Part shown: positions 1 to 8,446 of the stretch, piece by piece
Numbering within the stretch: the first letter of the stretch is position 1
Layout of the letters: every line of letters begins with the position of its first letter
NCBI GenBank assembly: GCA_015490175.1
Contig: WFYJ01000055.1
Location: forward strand, 1 to 33,921
Direction of reading: 5' to 3'
DNA length: 33,921 bases
From: Saprospiraceae bacterium
GTDB taxonomy: Bacteria > Bacteroidota > Bacteroidia > Chitinophagales > Saprospiraceae
Program-made: the position numbers and the translations under genes
Notes under the pieces: model-generated
What the model was told of the DNA's origin: nothing
Database searches by the model: none
The model's input: only the letters and a program-made list of their open reading frames with translations

Positions 1-5
1 AGACC

Positions 6-35
6 GCCGGTCGTGCGCTTGGCCGCACGACCGGC
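6..35. repeat. Perfect 12-bp hairpin at window start
   Basis: GCCGGTCGTGCG (6-17) pairs perfectly with CGCACGACCGGC (24-35) around a 6-base loop. It is followed by TGTTGAGA (39-46) and then a second hairpin. The same TGTTGAGA-plus-hairpin layout recurs at 8523-8580, so this is probably one member of a dispersed palindromic family rather than a gene-specific signal. The upstream gene lies outside the window. Confidence 0.6.
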
Positions 36-46
36 ACCTGTTGAGA

Positions 47-92
47 CAAGCGCCGCCCCGAGGGGCGCCGCTTGATGTTTGTTTTGTTTTTC
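47..92 (+). terminator. Terminator-like hairpin with T-rich tail
   Basis: CAAGCG (47-52) pairs with CGCTTG (69-74). Inside a single C-C mismatch, CGCCCC pairs with GGGGCG. The hairpin is followed by a T-rich run (75-92) with a few G interruptions. It could end transcription of a gene upstream of the window, but it also resembles the dispersed TGTTGAGA-hairpin elements, so the terminator role is inferred. Confidence 0.45.
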
Positions 93-585
93 CGGGAACA
101 GAATGTCATGCAACCCCAAGCGCTGGAGGTGCAAGCCACAGATGGTCGCAGTTCGTACACAGATGCACTCCCCCACTCCGTCGCTCCAGCTCTCCATCTC
201 AAAATGACTATCGCCAAAAATTCCCGAACCGAATGTGTTGAGTGTAAATGCAGCAGCGTGGGTGTGAATTTCTTTTCTTGGTGAGAAAATTCTGAAAAAG
301 TAAAAGAAAAAAAGAAACTGTGCAGCTATACCGATACTCGAAACGAAGTGGTTTGGGAAAACCGGTTGTGGAAGTTGAGGGTTGAGCGTGTAGCGTTGAG
401 CGTTGGCACCACTGTGCAATTTCGTGCGCTCGCTCACTCCTTCGCTCAGTCGCTCCTTCACTCCATCTCAAATTCCCGAACCGGATTGCGTTGGGTAATG
501 CTCGCCAATTGGCGATTTCACCAAAAAGCGCCCGGGCCTCTGCACCCGCAACGGCATTTACCGAACCACTTTGGCGAGAGAATAA
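93..585. other. Non-coding stretch with two dispersed-repeat modules
   Basis: Open frames here are short, overlap on both strands and match no family I recognise. Two copies of the same composite repeat are visible. Each has a CTCC/CTCAC-rich tract (about 165-200 and 425-465) followed by the motif TTCCCGAACCG (218-228 and 473-483) leading into a TTGAGT/TTGGGT tail. A GTTGAGGGTTGAGCGTGTAG tract lies at about 373-392. Relatives occur at 11075-11125, 19290-19326, 21935-21968 and 32745-32800. Confidence 0.6.
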
Positions 586-593
586 TACCTTTG
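586..593 (+). promoter_or_regulatory. Candidate -7 promoter element for the yfhO-like gene
   Basis: TACCTTTG fits the Bacteroidota -7 consensus TAnnTTTG exactly and lies 22 bases upstream of the ATG at 616. A TTTG at 570-573 is too close to be a standard -33 element, so only the -7 box is supported. Confidence 0.5.
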
Positions 594-615
594 GCACCGT
601 TCAAAAACCAACCAC

Positions 616-3135
616 ATGCAAGCATCCTGGAAAAAATTGCTGCCTCACGTGGCAGCCTACGTATTGATGGCGCTCGTTTCGATCGTCTATTTCAAACCGC
701 AGGCCATCGATGGGAAGGAGTTGCCACAATCCGATAACATTCAGGCCCTCGGCATGCAGGCCGAGATCAACAAGTACAAAGACGAAGGCGAGTTTCCGCT
801 GTGGACCAATGCCATGTTCTCCGGCATGCCCACCTACCAGATCGCCTACCGCACCAGCAACCTGTTGAAGTACGTTTTCAAGGCCATGTTGTGGGGCAAC
901 GATATGCGTCCGCCGCACACGGCGGCACTGGTGATGATGTTCGGCGTGTACCTGTTGCTGGTGTTTCTGGGCGTTGACTGGCGCGTGGCCATGCTGGGAG
1001 GCATCGGTTATGGGCTGGCATCCAACCACGCCGCCCTGTTCGAAGCCGGACACAGCACCAAGATACTCGCTGCCGCCTATATGGCGCCGGTACTGGGCAG
1101 CATCTGGCTTACGCTGAACGGGCGATACCTCCTCGGCGGTGCGCTGACGGCCCTGTTCACCGGGCTGCAACTCTACGCCAACCACATGCAAATCACCTTT
1201 TACTTTTTCTTCACTGTCCTGTTCCTGCTGCTTTTCTGGGCCGTGGGCATGATCCGGGCCCGGCAGTGGGATCGTGTGTGGCGAGCCGGCGGCACCCTGC
1301 TCATTGCCGTGTTGCTCGCAGCGGCCACCAATGCCGGTCGGCTGTGGACCACCTGGGAATACACCCAGGAAACCATTCGCGGCAAGTCGGAACTGACCCA
1401 CAAGGAATCGTCGAGCGGCTCGGTGGCCGGCGAGGACGGTTTGTCGAAAGAGTATGCCTTTGACTGGAGTTACGGCATTCTCGAGACGTTCAACCTGCTG
1501 ATCCCGAACTACATGGGCGGCACGAGCAGTGAAGCCTTCGTGTCCGATCCCACCAGCCGGACGATGCAGGCGCTGCGCCGGCTCGAGAACATGGAGCAGG
1601 TGCAGCAATTTGCCCAGTTGACCACCCACTACTGGGGCGATCAGCCCTTCACCAGTGCGCCGGTATATCTGGGCATCGTCTTCGTGCTGCTGTTCTTGCT
1701 CGGGGCCCTGCTGGTACGCGGCACCCTGAAAAAATGGCTGGTCTTCTCGACCATACTGACCATCATGCTCGCTTGGGGCAAAAACTTCCCGGCACTGAAC
1801 TACTTTCTCTTCGACTACGTGCCGATGTTCAACAAGTTCCGGGCGGTCACCATGGCACTCGAGTTGACCAACCTGTACGTCGTGGTGCTGGCCGCGCTCG
1901 GCCTGTTTGCCTTTTTCCAGAAGGAACACACGCGAGAAGAAAAGGAAAAGGCCCTTTACGCGTCGGGCAGTATCGTGGCCGGGCTGTTGCTGCTGGGCCT
2001 GATTATTTCCTTCTTCCTCGATTATGGCACTGCGGGCATGCCCGAGCCGCTGGCATCGGCACTGGCCGCCGATCGCGCGGCCCTGTTGCGCGCCGATGTG
2101 TGGCGCTCGTTCGGGTTTGCGGCAGCAGCCTGGGCGGTGCTGTATTTTGCCTTGCGGCAAAACCTGCGTCCGATCTACACCCTGGTGGCGGTGGGACTGT
2201 TGGCCATCGCCGATATCTGGGGCGTGGGACGCCGCGTGCTGTCGGAAGCGGATTACGTACCCAGGGCACAAAAAGCCCGGATCACCCAGCCCACCGAAGC
2301 CGACCAGCTCATCCTTCGCGATCCCGACCCGCATTTTCGGGTGGCCGATTTCCGGGGCAATCCCTTCAATTCGGCGCTCACGTCGTATCACCACAAGAGC
2401 ATCGGCGGTTACCACGCCGCCAAGCTGATGCGTTACCAGGAACTCATCGAGCGCTATCTGAGCGACCCGGGCAAGTATCTGCACATTTACGGGATGCTCA
2501 ATGCCAGGTACATCATCACGCAGGACGGTCGCGTACAGCGCAATCCGAAAGCGCTGGGCAACGCCTGGTTCGTCCGCCACATCCAGGTCGTGCCGACGGC
2601 TGATGACGAGTTCAACGCCCTCGACACGCTCGACCCGCGCACTACGGCGGTGATCCAGGAAAAATATGCCGGCAAGCTGGCAGGCTGGCAACCGCAGTAC
2701 GACAGTACCGCCACCATTGAGCTCGCGTCGTACCATCCCAACGAACTGGTGTATCGCTACCGCGCCCGCTCCGATCAGTTTGCCGTGTTCAGCGAAGTGT
2801 ATTACCCACCCTCCAAGGGCTGGAAGGTGTATCTCGATGGCGAGCCTTATGAGCCATTCACCAAAGTGGACTTCCTGCTGCGCGGGCTGCGTTTGCCGAA
2901 AGGCGAACACGAACTGAAGATGGTCTTCGCTCCGGAGAGCTACTACAAGGGCGAACGCATCTCGCTGGCCGGCTCGGCACTGGTGCTGCTGTGGACCACC
3001 GGGGCACTGGTGCAGCACTTCCGCCACCATCCCCTGCCCGATCCCGATCGCCTGCCCGAACCGGAAGCACCCCGGAAGGCAGAAGCCACTCGGCGCCGCC
3101 GGAAATCATCCAAAGGCAAGCGGAAAGGGAAATAG
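616..3135 (+). CDS. YfhO-type multispanning membrane protein
   Basis: An 839-residue integral membrane protein of the YfhO family as found in Bacteroidota. In Firmicutes, YfhO is linked to glycosylation of lipoteichoic acid; the Bacteroidota substrate is unknown. Seen here: an N-terminal membrane helix (about 10-30), a luminal segment with FPLWTNAMFSGMPTYQI typical of the family, and about a dozen hydrophobic helices to residue 540. A large soluble C-terminal domain follows, with the characteristic YYPPSKGWKVYLDG stretch, then a final helix (about 785-805) and a strongly basic tail (last 20 residues). The ATG at 616 follows a TACCTTTG box and gives a normal N-terminus. The gene stands alone, convergent with the LigD-like gene. 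Family call is firm; function in this organism is inferred at most as cell-envelope polymer glycosylation. Confidence 0.88.
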   Translation: MQASWKKLLPHVAAYVLMALVSIVYFKPQAIDGKELPQSDNIQALGMQAEINKYKDEGEFPLWTNAMFSGMPTYQIAYRTSNLLKYVFKAMLWGNDMRPPHTAALVMMFGVYLLLVFLGVDWRVAMLGGIGYGLASNHAALFEAGHSTKILAAAYMAPVLGSIWLTLNGRYLLGGALTALFTGLQLYANHMQITFYFFFTVLFLLLFWAVGMIRARQWDRVWRAGGTLLIAVLLAAATNAGRLWTTWEYTQETIRGKSELTHKESSSGSVAGEDGLSKEYAFDWSYGILETFNLLIPNYMGGTSSEAFVSDPTSRTMQALRRLENMEQVQQFAQLTTHYWGDQPFTSAPVYLGIVFVLLFLLGALLVRGTLKKWLVFSTILTIMLAWGKNFPALNYFLFDYVPMFNKFRAVTMALELTNLYVVVLAALGLFAFFQKEHTREEKEKALYASGSIVAGLLLLGLIISFFLDYGTAGMPEPLASALAADRAALLRADVWRSFGFAAAAWAVLYFALRQNLRPIYTLVAVGLLAIADIWGVGRRVLSEADYVPRAQKARITQPTEADQLILRDPDPHFRVADFRGNPFNSALTSYHHKSIGGYHAAKLMRYQELIERYLSDPGKYLHIYGMLNARYIITQDGRVQRNPKALGNAWFVRHIQVVPTADDEFNALDTLDPRTTAVIQEKYAGKLAGWQPQYDSTATIELASYHPNELVYRYRARSDQFAVFSEVYYPPSKGWKVYLDGEPYEPFTKVDFLLRGLRLPKGEHELKMVFAPESYYKGERISLAGSALVLLWTTGALVQHFRHHPLPDPDRLPEPEAPRKAEATRRRRKSSKGKRKGK

Positions 3136-3143
3136 TCAGCAGC

Positions 3144-3178
3144 TCGGGGCAGTCTCACGGAAATGGAGGCTGCCCCGA
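3144..3178. terminator. Strong hairpin between convergent genes
   Basis: TCGGGGCAG (3144-3152) pairs with CTGCCCCGA (3170-3178) and the stem extends inward by four pairs, including one G-U, around a 9-base loop. It lies just after the YfhO-like stop codon and before the end of the opposing LigD-like gene. There is no long T-run, so it may act as a weak or bidirectional terminator or as mRNA 3'-end protection. Confidence 0.5.
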
Positions 3179-3216
3179 ATGGTTTGTGCCGGTTGCGCGC
3201 GCCTCCCGACCAGGAC

Positions 3217-4068
3217 TCATCGCTTTCCGCTCGTGTGCAAGGGGCCTGCCTTTTCGGCAAAATCCGCCCAGGCATCGCCATGGCGGGCATACCAGGACGG
3301 CACCGTGCGCACTGTAAATTCCTTCGGGCTTTCCATCTTGCCGAATGATTCCCACGTCAGGGGCAGCGACACGGTGGCCTCCGGCACGGCTCTCGTACTC
3401 CAGGGCATGACCGCCGACTGGAAGGGGTGGTTGCGCAGGATGTCCACCAGGATGCTGTGCGGTCCGCGCTCGGCCCGCGGATCGAGTGTGTGTCCGGGAA
3501 AGCGTTCCAGAATGGCCTCGCCCACCTCTTTCGCTGCCGCAAACACTTCCTCGGCGGTCCATCGGGGCTCGAGCGGACAATAGATGTGTGCGCCGCGTTT
3601 GCCGGAAGGCTTGACGCAGGTGGCATAGCCAAATGACTCGATGACGGGCCGGATGGCCAGCGCAAAGTCGCGCACCTCCGCGAAGGGCATTCCTTCCGGC
3701 GGATCGAGGTCGAAAACCATATAGCGCACATACTTGAAGTCCGGTGCGCGCAATGGCACCAGGTGAAACTCGATGGCGTCCTGATTGACCCACCACAGGA
3801 TGGTGTCCAGCTCCTCGACGATGGTATAGCGCGCCTTCTTCCACTTCCCGAGATCCACGGCCTTCATCCACTCGGGAGCATATTCGGGCAGGTTTTTCTG
3901 AAAAAAACCCTTTCCGCCGGTACCTTCCGGATAGCGCTTGACAAAGACGACATGCCCTCGGGCAAAACGCAACAGCGGCTCCCGTACCGCCTCGAAAAAG
4001 GCGGCCAGCTCGCCTTTGGTCACCCTGCCGTCCTCGAACAACACCTTGTCCGGATGCGTCAGCTCCAT
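3217..4068 (-). CDS. Stand-alone LigD-type polymerase/primase domain (NHEJ)
   Basis: A 283-residue protein matching only the polymerase domain (PolDom, archaeo-eukaryotic primase superfamily) of bacterial LigD, which adds nucleotides during non-homologous end joining. Visible motifs: catalytic acidic pair in YMVFDLDPPEG (D120, D122), the SGKRGAHIYCPL motif with H161, and the third acidic residue in SILVDILRNHP (D209). These are the metal- and nucleotide-binding positions of the family. The length is typical for a single PolDom, and there is no ligase or phosphoesterase domain. The start is the ATG at 4068, giving MELTHPDKVLF; upstream in-frame codons reach into the divergent promoter region and look non-coding. 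No Ku or ATP-dependent ligase gene is present in the window, so the partners, if any, are elsewhere. Divergently transcribed from the tail-fibre-like gene. Confidence 0.9.
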   Translation of the reverse strand: MELTHPDKVLFEDGRVTKGELAAFFEAVREPLLRFARGHVVFVKRYPEGTGGKGFFQKNLPEYAPEWMKAVDLGKWKKARYTIVEELDTILWWVNQDAIEFHLVPLRAPDFKYVRYMVFDLDPPEGMPFAEVRDFALAIRPVIESFGYATCVKPSGKRGAHIYCPLEPRWTAEEVFAAAKEVGEAILERFPGHTLDPRAERGPHSILVDILRNHPFQSAVMPWSTRAVPEATVSLPLTWESFGKMESPKEFTVRTVPSWYARHGDAWADFAEKAGPLHTSGKR

Positions 4069-4091
4069 TTTGAAAACAGTTCTGCCAAATC

Positions 4092-4122
4092 TTGAATCGC
4101 AGGGCAAAATACCGTACATTTG
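4092..4122 (+). promoter_or_regulatory. Candidate promoter for the tail-fibre/protease unit
   Basis: TTG at 4092-4094 is followed 20 bases later by a perfect TAnnTTTG box, TACATTTG (4115-4122), the usual -33/-7 geometry for Bacteroidota. The predicted start near 4128 would leave a leader of roughly 125 bases before the ATG at 4255. GTACA/TGTAC arms (4114-4129) surround the -7 box. Confidence 0.55.
4105..4111 (-). promoter_or_regulatory. Candidate -7 element for the LigD-like gene
   Basis: On the minus strand this reads TATTTTG, one base shorter than TAnnTTTG, 37 bases upstream of the ATG at 4068. It sits almost back-to-back with the plus-strand box at 4115-4122, so the two genes may share a divergent control region. 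Confidence 0.3.
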
Positions 4123-4254
4123 TCTGTACCCACCGCTATCTGTTCCAATCTTTGCTCTCTTTTCCTTTTTCCCAAACAAAGGACACCCACCAGGCTGGTA
4201 GAGACAAGCCTCCTTTGCTCTTTTTCTATTTTTTCACTAATAAATCCGGAACCT

Positions 4255-5847
4255 ATGAAGATCCTGAAGCCTTACGCATGTCTGGTCGGTGCCCTGCTGA
4301 TCGGTTTGATGCCCCTCAGGGCACAATTTGCCGGTCAGGTAATCAACTTCAACCTCGACCGCTACAACAGCTTGCCCAACGGCGACAAAGAGACGGTACA
4401 CGAGGGCGACAACCTGGCCGTGATTCACTTCCGCGGCTGGACGCCCGCCGACGAGTACCAGACGGGTGCCAGCATCGGTGTGGATGTGACGGGTGAGCCC
4501 ATGGCCGGTTCCCTGCCCGCCAAGATGACGTTTTACACGGGTGCGCTCGAACAACTGCCGCGCATGACCATCCTCGAAAACGGCTGGATCGGCATCGGCA
4601 CCACTACGCCCCAGGACTTGCTCGACATCAACGGCAACACCATCATTCGGGGCGACAGGGTGTGGTTTGGCCTCAACAGCGACTTCGGCGATGGCGGCCT
4701 GGCCTTCAAACACCAGCCCGACATGGGCTTTGCAGGCTTGCCCACCGACGTGCTCGGCATCAACAGCGATGGCGAGTTCGAAGGCGGCGTGTATGTGGGC
4801 TGCCCGGGCCTGCGCGTCTGCGGCACCCTCGAAGCAGAATGCATCAAAGTGATGCGCCACCTCGGCTCGGAGGAAGGCAACATCGTGGCCTTTGGCGGTT
4901 CGGGCCTGACGCTCGACTGCGATGCGCCGGGTGAAGGCGACTTTATCGCCTACGGCAGCAATGGCGACTTCATCGCGCATCACGGCCACTTCATCGCCAA
5001 CGAGGGCGACTTCCGGGCCCTGGCCGGCAACATGACGGCCTTCCTCGACATCACTTCGACCAACGGGAATATTGCCGCCCTGGCCGGAAATGTCACGGCC
5101 AATCAGCATCTGATCGCTGAAAACGGCAACGTGTCCGCACTGGCCGGAGACGTCATTGCCAACCAGCACGTGACGGCCCAGAATGGCGACGTAGTGGCAC
5201 AGGCGGGCAGCCTGCTGGCCAACCAGCACGTGACGGCCGAAAACGGCGACGTATCGGCACCGGCAGGCAACGTAAGTGCCGGGCAAAACGTCATGGCCGG
5301 CCTTGACGTAACGGCCGGCGGCAACGTGGTGGCACAGCAGAACGTGGTGGCCCAGCTGGGCGGCGTTGTGGCCGAAAACGGCGACATTGCCGCCCTCGCC
5401 GGATCGGTCAGCGCCGCCCAGGATCTGAGCGCCGGCGCCAATCTCGACGTAGGGGGCGATGCCACGGTGGGCGGCGTCATGCGCGTGGGCAACATCACCG
5501 GCGACCCGGGCACGCACACCCTTGCCGTAGGCGGCTCGATCATCGCTACCGAGGTCAAAGTGGCCCTGCAGGACGACTGGCCCGACTACGTGTTCGACAA
5601 AGACTACCGCCTGCCCACCCTGGCCGAGGTGAAGCGCCATATCGAAACGAAGGGCCATCTGCCGGGCATGCCTTCAGCCGATGAAGTCAAAGCGGCCGGC
5701 GGCATCGAGCTGGGCGAACAGCAGCGCCTGCTCACCGAAAAGGTGGAAGAACTCTACCTCCACCTCATCCAACTCAGTGAACGCGTGGAACAACTGGAAA
5801 AGGAAAACGCCGCCTTGCGCGCCGAGCTGGCCAGAGCACGGCAATGA
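4255..5847 (+). CDS. Secreted repeat-rich tail-fibre-like protein
   Basis: 530 residues from the ATG at 4255, chosen because it opens a clear signal peptide (MKILKPYACLVGALLIGLMP, predicted cleavage after LRAQ); the in-frame ATG at 4120 adds an implausible leader. After an N-terminal region containing the WIGIGTTTPQDLLDING motif common in Bacteroidota fibre proteins, residues about 200-410 are built of short valine/asparagine/glycine-rich strands. The clearest part is an exact 20-residue repeat of the type ENGDVSALAGNVxANQHVTA. The C-terminal part carries DYRLPTLAEVKRHI and HLPGMPSADEV, a widespread Bacteroidota motif near tail-fibre/endosialidase-like chaperone regions, and ends in a leucine-zipper-like coiled coil (about 490-530). 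A trimeric extracellular beta-solenoid fibre is likely but inferred. The protease gene follows 44 bases later, probably co-transcribed. The exact role is not known. Confidence 0.8.
   Translation: MKILKPYACLVGALLIGLMPLRAQFAGQVINFNLDRYNSLPNGDKETVHEGDNLAVIHFRGWTPADEYQTGASIGVDVTGEPMAGSLPAKMTFYTGALEQLPRMTILENGWIGIGTTTPQDLLDINGNTIIRGDRVWFGLNSDFGDGGLAFKHQPDMGFAGLPTDVLGINSDGEFEGGVYVGCPGLRVCGTLEAECIKVMRHLGSEEGNIVAFGGSGLTLDCDAPGEGDFIAYGSNGDFIAHHGHFIANEGDFRALAGNMTAFLDITSTNGNIAALAGNVTANQHLIAENGNVSALAGDVIANQHVTAQNGDVVAQAGSLLANQHVTAENGDVSAPAGNVSAGQNVMAGLDVTAGGNVVAQQNVVAQLGGVVAENGDIAALAGSVSAAQDLSAGANLDVGGDATVGGVMRVGNITGDPGTHTLAVGGSIIATEVKVALQDDWPDYVFDKDYRLPTLAEVKRHIETKGHLPGMPSADEVKAAGGIELGEQQRLLTEKVEELYLHLIQLSERVEQLEKENAALRAELARARQ
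5041..5280 (+). repeat. 60-bp in-frame tandem repeats in the fibre-like gene
   Basis: Four consecutive 60-base units (starting 5041, 5101, 5161, 5221) encode 20-residue repeats. The block AACCAGCACGTGACGGCC occurs identically at 5161 and 5221. More diverged relatives continue on both sides (about 4860-5460). The near-identity of adjacent units suggests recent duplication and possible copy-number variation. Confidence 0.85.
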
Positions 5848-5891
5848 GGCCATGTGAGTGAACCCTTTTCCAAAACCAAAATTTCCACGCC

Positions 5892-7838
5892 ATGAAAAAG
5901 ATGCTCATTGCTGTGGCCTGCCTGTTTCTGGCCGGGCCACTGCTTTCGCAAAACGAAGCGCGCCTCGCACCGCTGAAAGGCTGGCTGGAGCAACAGATCG
6001 CCGGTTCCGACCTGGTGCCGCTGGTGCGCCCCTTCACACAATCATTCAAAGCGGTATCCGACGCCAAAGGCACCTGGTACCAGCTCGACCTGAGTGCCCG
6101 GACGCTTTCGCGAACGGCCGACGAGGGCTGGCAAGCCATAGAGCTGGAGGTGCCCATGCCCGACGGGCAAACAGCACAACTGCAACTGGCCCGCACCAGC
6201 CTGCTGACCAACGACTTCACGGTCCTCGCCGCTACCGGCGGACAGTCCTGGGAAACACCTTATGAGCCGGCCCTGCACTACCGCGGCCTCGTGCTCGATG
6301 CCCAGGCCGAAGGTGTGGCCGCAGTGTCCCTTTCCGACCATAGTCTGCGCGCAATCTTCGAATGGCAGGGCCGGACGTGGAACCTCGGCCCCCTGGGCAA
6401 CAATCCCCTTTCGGGAAAATACGCCCTGTATGCCGTCAACGAGCTGGACCTGCCCCTGTCTTTCATTTGCGAAAGCAGCAAACCCCTCGGATCGGCGGAT
6501 GAGGCGCCCCACCCGGGCATCAGGTACCGCTCGCCCGGCGAGAATTGCGTGCGGGTGCGCGCAGAGGTCAACTACGGGTTGTTCACGCGATTGAACAGCT
6601 CGGTCAAGGAAACCGCAGATTACGTGGCCTTTCTCTACAACGTCGTGTCCACGATCTACTACCTCGAGCAGATCCGGACGACGCTTTCGCAAATACAGAT
6701 CTGGACGGTGCCCGATCCTTATCCGTCCACCAGCAGCATCGACGCGCTGCGCGCCTTCGGGGCCACTATCCAGAATGCCACAGGCGGCGACCTGGCCCAC
6801 CTGCTGGCCAACTACCCCGACAGCATCGGCAATGGCCTCGGCGGCTACGCTTGGATCGGTGTATTGTGCGACACATTCAATCCGGTGGATTCCTCGGGTC
6901 CCTACGCATTCAGCAATGTCAATGGCGCCTTCGAGGAGCTGCCCACCTATTCCTGGGACGTCAACGTGGTGGCCCATGAAATGGGCCACAACCTGGGCGC
7001 ATCGCACACCCACGACTGCGCCTGGAACGGCAACGGCACCCAGCTCGACGACTGCGGCAACCTGTGGCTCGTCACCAACGGCAAAGACGACGACAACGAC
7101 GGCACCGTGGACAACATCGAGGAAGCCAATGCCTGCTTCGATTCGACCAATATCATCCTGCCCGCCGCAGGCACCATCATGAGCTATTGCCACCTCATCA
7201 ACGGCACAGGCATTGACCTGACGCTCGGCTTTGGCGCACAGCCCGGCGACCTGATCCGCAATGCCGTGGCCAATGCCGCCTGCCTGGGTTCATGTGATTC
7301 GCTGTGCCTGGCCACCCTGCACCTGTTCGACCCCATTACCGAACCAGCCGACTTCGAGGCCGACCAGTACATCCTTGCCCAGAATGAGGTCTCGCTCGAC
7401 TCGGGTGTGGTGGACTACGACGCGGGCCAATATGTGGTACTCAAGCCCGGCTTCCACGCCACCGTCGATTCGGGCGCGCTGTTCCATGCTTTCATCGATG
7501 GATGTGGCAACCTGCGCCCGGGCATGTATGGGCCGCCCCCTGTCGCACTGCACACCGGCGTGGAGATGGCCTCGGCGGTGCGCCTCCGTGCCGAGCCCAA
7601 CCCGGCCGATCACGTCTTCCAACTGGAAATCGAGGTGGAAAAAACGGACACCCCCATCGGGCTGTACCTTGCCGATCGCTTCGGACGGGTGGTCCGGCCC
7701 ATCCGCGATCCGGCTTTCTGGCCGGCAGGGACCCATACGCTCTACGTGGAAACGGGTGATTTGCCCGCTGGCGTGTATTTCCTCGTGTACACGAGCGGAC
7801 ATGGGCGAAACGCACTGCCCATGGTCGTGGTCCACTGA
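5892..7838 (+). CDS. Secreted M12B-like zinc metalloprotease with T9SS sorting domain
   Basis: 648 residues. It opens with a signal peptide (MKKMLIAVACLFLAGPLLSQ), followed by a pro-region to about residue 210. The reprolysin-like metallopeptidase domain has the zinc-binding motif HEMGHNLGASH (H362, E363, H366, H372) and a methionine turn in TIMSYCH (M430). Residues about 490-545 resemble the cysteine-ended '3-coathanger stack' module found in Bacteroidota surface proteins. The last 80 residues, beginning LRAEPNPADHVFQLEIE and including LPAGVYFLVY, are a Por secretion system (type IX) C-terminal sorting domain. The protein is therefore probably exported by Sec and then carried across the outer membrane by T9SS, acting outside the cell or on its surface. 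It follows the fibre-like gene by 44 bases and probably shares its promoter; a strong terminator lies just downstream. The substrate is unknown. Confidence 0.9.
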   Translation: MKKMLIAVACLFLAGPLLSQNEARLAPLKGWLEQQIAGSDLVPLVRPFTQSFKAVSDAKGTWYQLDLSARTLSRTADEGWQAIELEVPMPDGQTAQLQLARTSLLTNDFTVLAATGGQSWETPYEPALHYRGLVLDAQAEGVAAVSLSDHSLRAIFEWQGRTWNLGPLGNNPLSGKYALYAVNELDLPLSFICESSKPLGSADEAPHPGIRYRSPGENCVRVRAEVNYGLFTRLNSSVKETADYVAFLYNVVSTIYYLEQIRTTLSQIQIWTVPDPYPSTSSIDALRAFGATIQNATGGDLAHLLANYPDSIGNGLGGYAWIGVLCDTFNPVDSSGPYAFSNVNGAFEELPTYSWDVNVVAHEMGHNLGASHTHDCAWNGNGTQLDDCGNLWLVTNGKDDDNDGTVDNIEEANACFDSTNIILPAAGTIMSYCHLINGTGIDLTLGFGAQPGDLIRNAVANAACLGSCDSLCLATLHLFDPITEPADFEADQYILAQNEVSLDSGVVDYDAGQYVVLKPGFHATVDSGALFHAFIDGCGNLRPGMYGPPPVALHTGVEMASAVRLRAEPNPADHVFQLEIEVEKTDTPIGLYLADRFGRVVRPIRDPAFWPAGTHTLYVETGDLPAGVYFLVYTSGHGRNALPMVVVH

Positions 7839-7863
7839 GCGCACCGAAATTTCCGAAGAAGAA

Positions 7864-7897
7864 GGGCCGTCCTCCTGCCGGGGGCGGCTCTTTTTTT
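7864..7897 (+). terminator. Rho-independent terminator after the protease gene
   Basis: An 11-pair GC-rich stem (7864-7874 with 7880-7890, three G-U pairs) with a 5-base loop is followed by seven T residues (7891-7897). It closes the fibre/protease unit and separates it from the convergent exonuclease gene ending at 7904. Confidence 0.85.
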
Positions 7898-7903
7898 CTT
7901 GCA

Positions 7904-8446
7904 TCAGAATCGCCATTCGTCAATGTGTCGCACGAACAGGCGCGCCAGGTTTCGGGCATCATCCAGGCCGCGATGTTGGCGCCCCTCGTACTCCAACCCC
8001 TCGGCGCGAAGAGCTGTAACCAGCCCTTTTTGCCGCGACCAGCGCCGCAATTCCTGATACTGTTGCTTCACATCGATGTACGGTTCGAGCCAGTCGTCGT
8101 CCAGATCCCACTCCTCCAGATGATCGAGCAAGAGCTCCCGGTCGAACTCCCCCCACGCCGCCCAGATGGTATGCTGTGCCCAGGGGTCGGCCCATTCGAG
8201 GAAAGACTCAATCGCTTCCGGAAATTCGGGAGCACGACGCAGCATCTCGGTCCGGATGCCCGTCAATTCGGTACAATAAGCCGACAAACGCGGATGATGT
8301 ACCGGGCGCACCAGCGTCTCGAAGGTGTCGCGCAGGCTGCCGTACCCGTCGAGCCGCACCGCACCGATTTCGATGATCTCGCGCCGGCGGCCGTTCTGAA
8401 ATCCCTGCCAGCAGGTCGCTTCCAGATCGAGCAGAATGAATTGCAT
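7904..8446 (-). CDS. DEDDh 3'-5' exonuclease (ERI-1/KapD-like)
   Basis: A 180-residue single-domain exonuclease of the DEDD superfamily, DEDDh subtype. The catalytic residues are visible: D7 and E9 in FILLDLEATC (Exo I), D102 in AAWGEFD (Exo II), and H158 with D163 in HRGLDDARN (Exo III). The sequence resembles the ERI-1/KinA-inhibitor KapD branch rather than the DNA polymerase III epsilon subunit, so an RNA 3'-end substrate is more likely, by inference. The start is the ATG at 8446, which begins the conserved first strand; the longer open frame to 8701 runs into dispersed repeats. Transcribed convergently with the protease gene. Confidence 0.85.
   Translation of the reverse strand: MQFILLDLEATCWQGFQNGRRREIIEIGAVRLDGYGSLRDTFETLVRPVHHPRLSAYCTELTGIRTEMLRRAPEFPEAIESFLEWADPWAQHTIWAAWGEFDRELLLDHLEEWDLDDDWLEPYIDVKQQYQELRRWSRQKGLVTALRAEGLEYEGRQHRGLDDARNLARLFVRHIDEWRF

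Noticed and set aside
41-284. Small plus-strand open frames at the window start
   Set aside because: They run through dispersed repeats and a hairpin, have no family match and overlap each other in different frames.
601-3030. 809-codon open frame on the minus strand opposite the yfhO-like gene
   Set aside because: It mirrors a clear family member on the plus strand and has histidine/glutamine-rich, domain-free content typical of antisense frames in GC-rich DNA.
4237-5658. 473-codon minus frame opposite the fibre gene
   Set aside because: Its apparent repeats are the reverse complement of the 60-bp repeats; there is no start context or family match.
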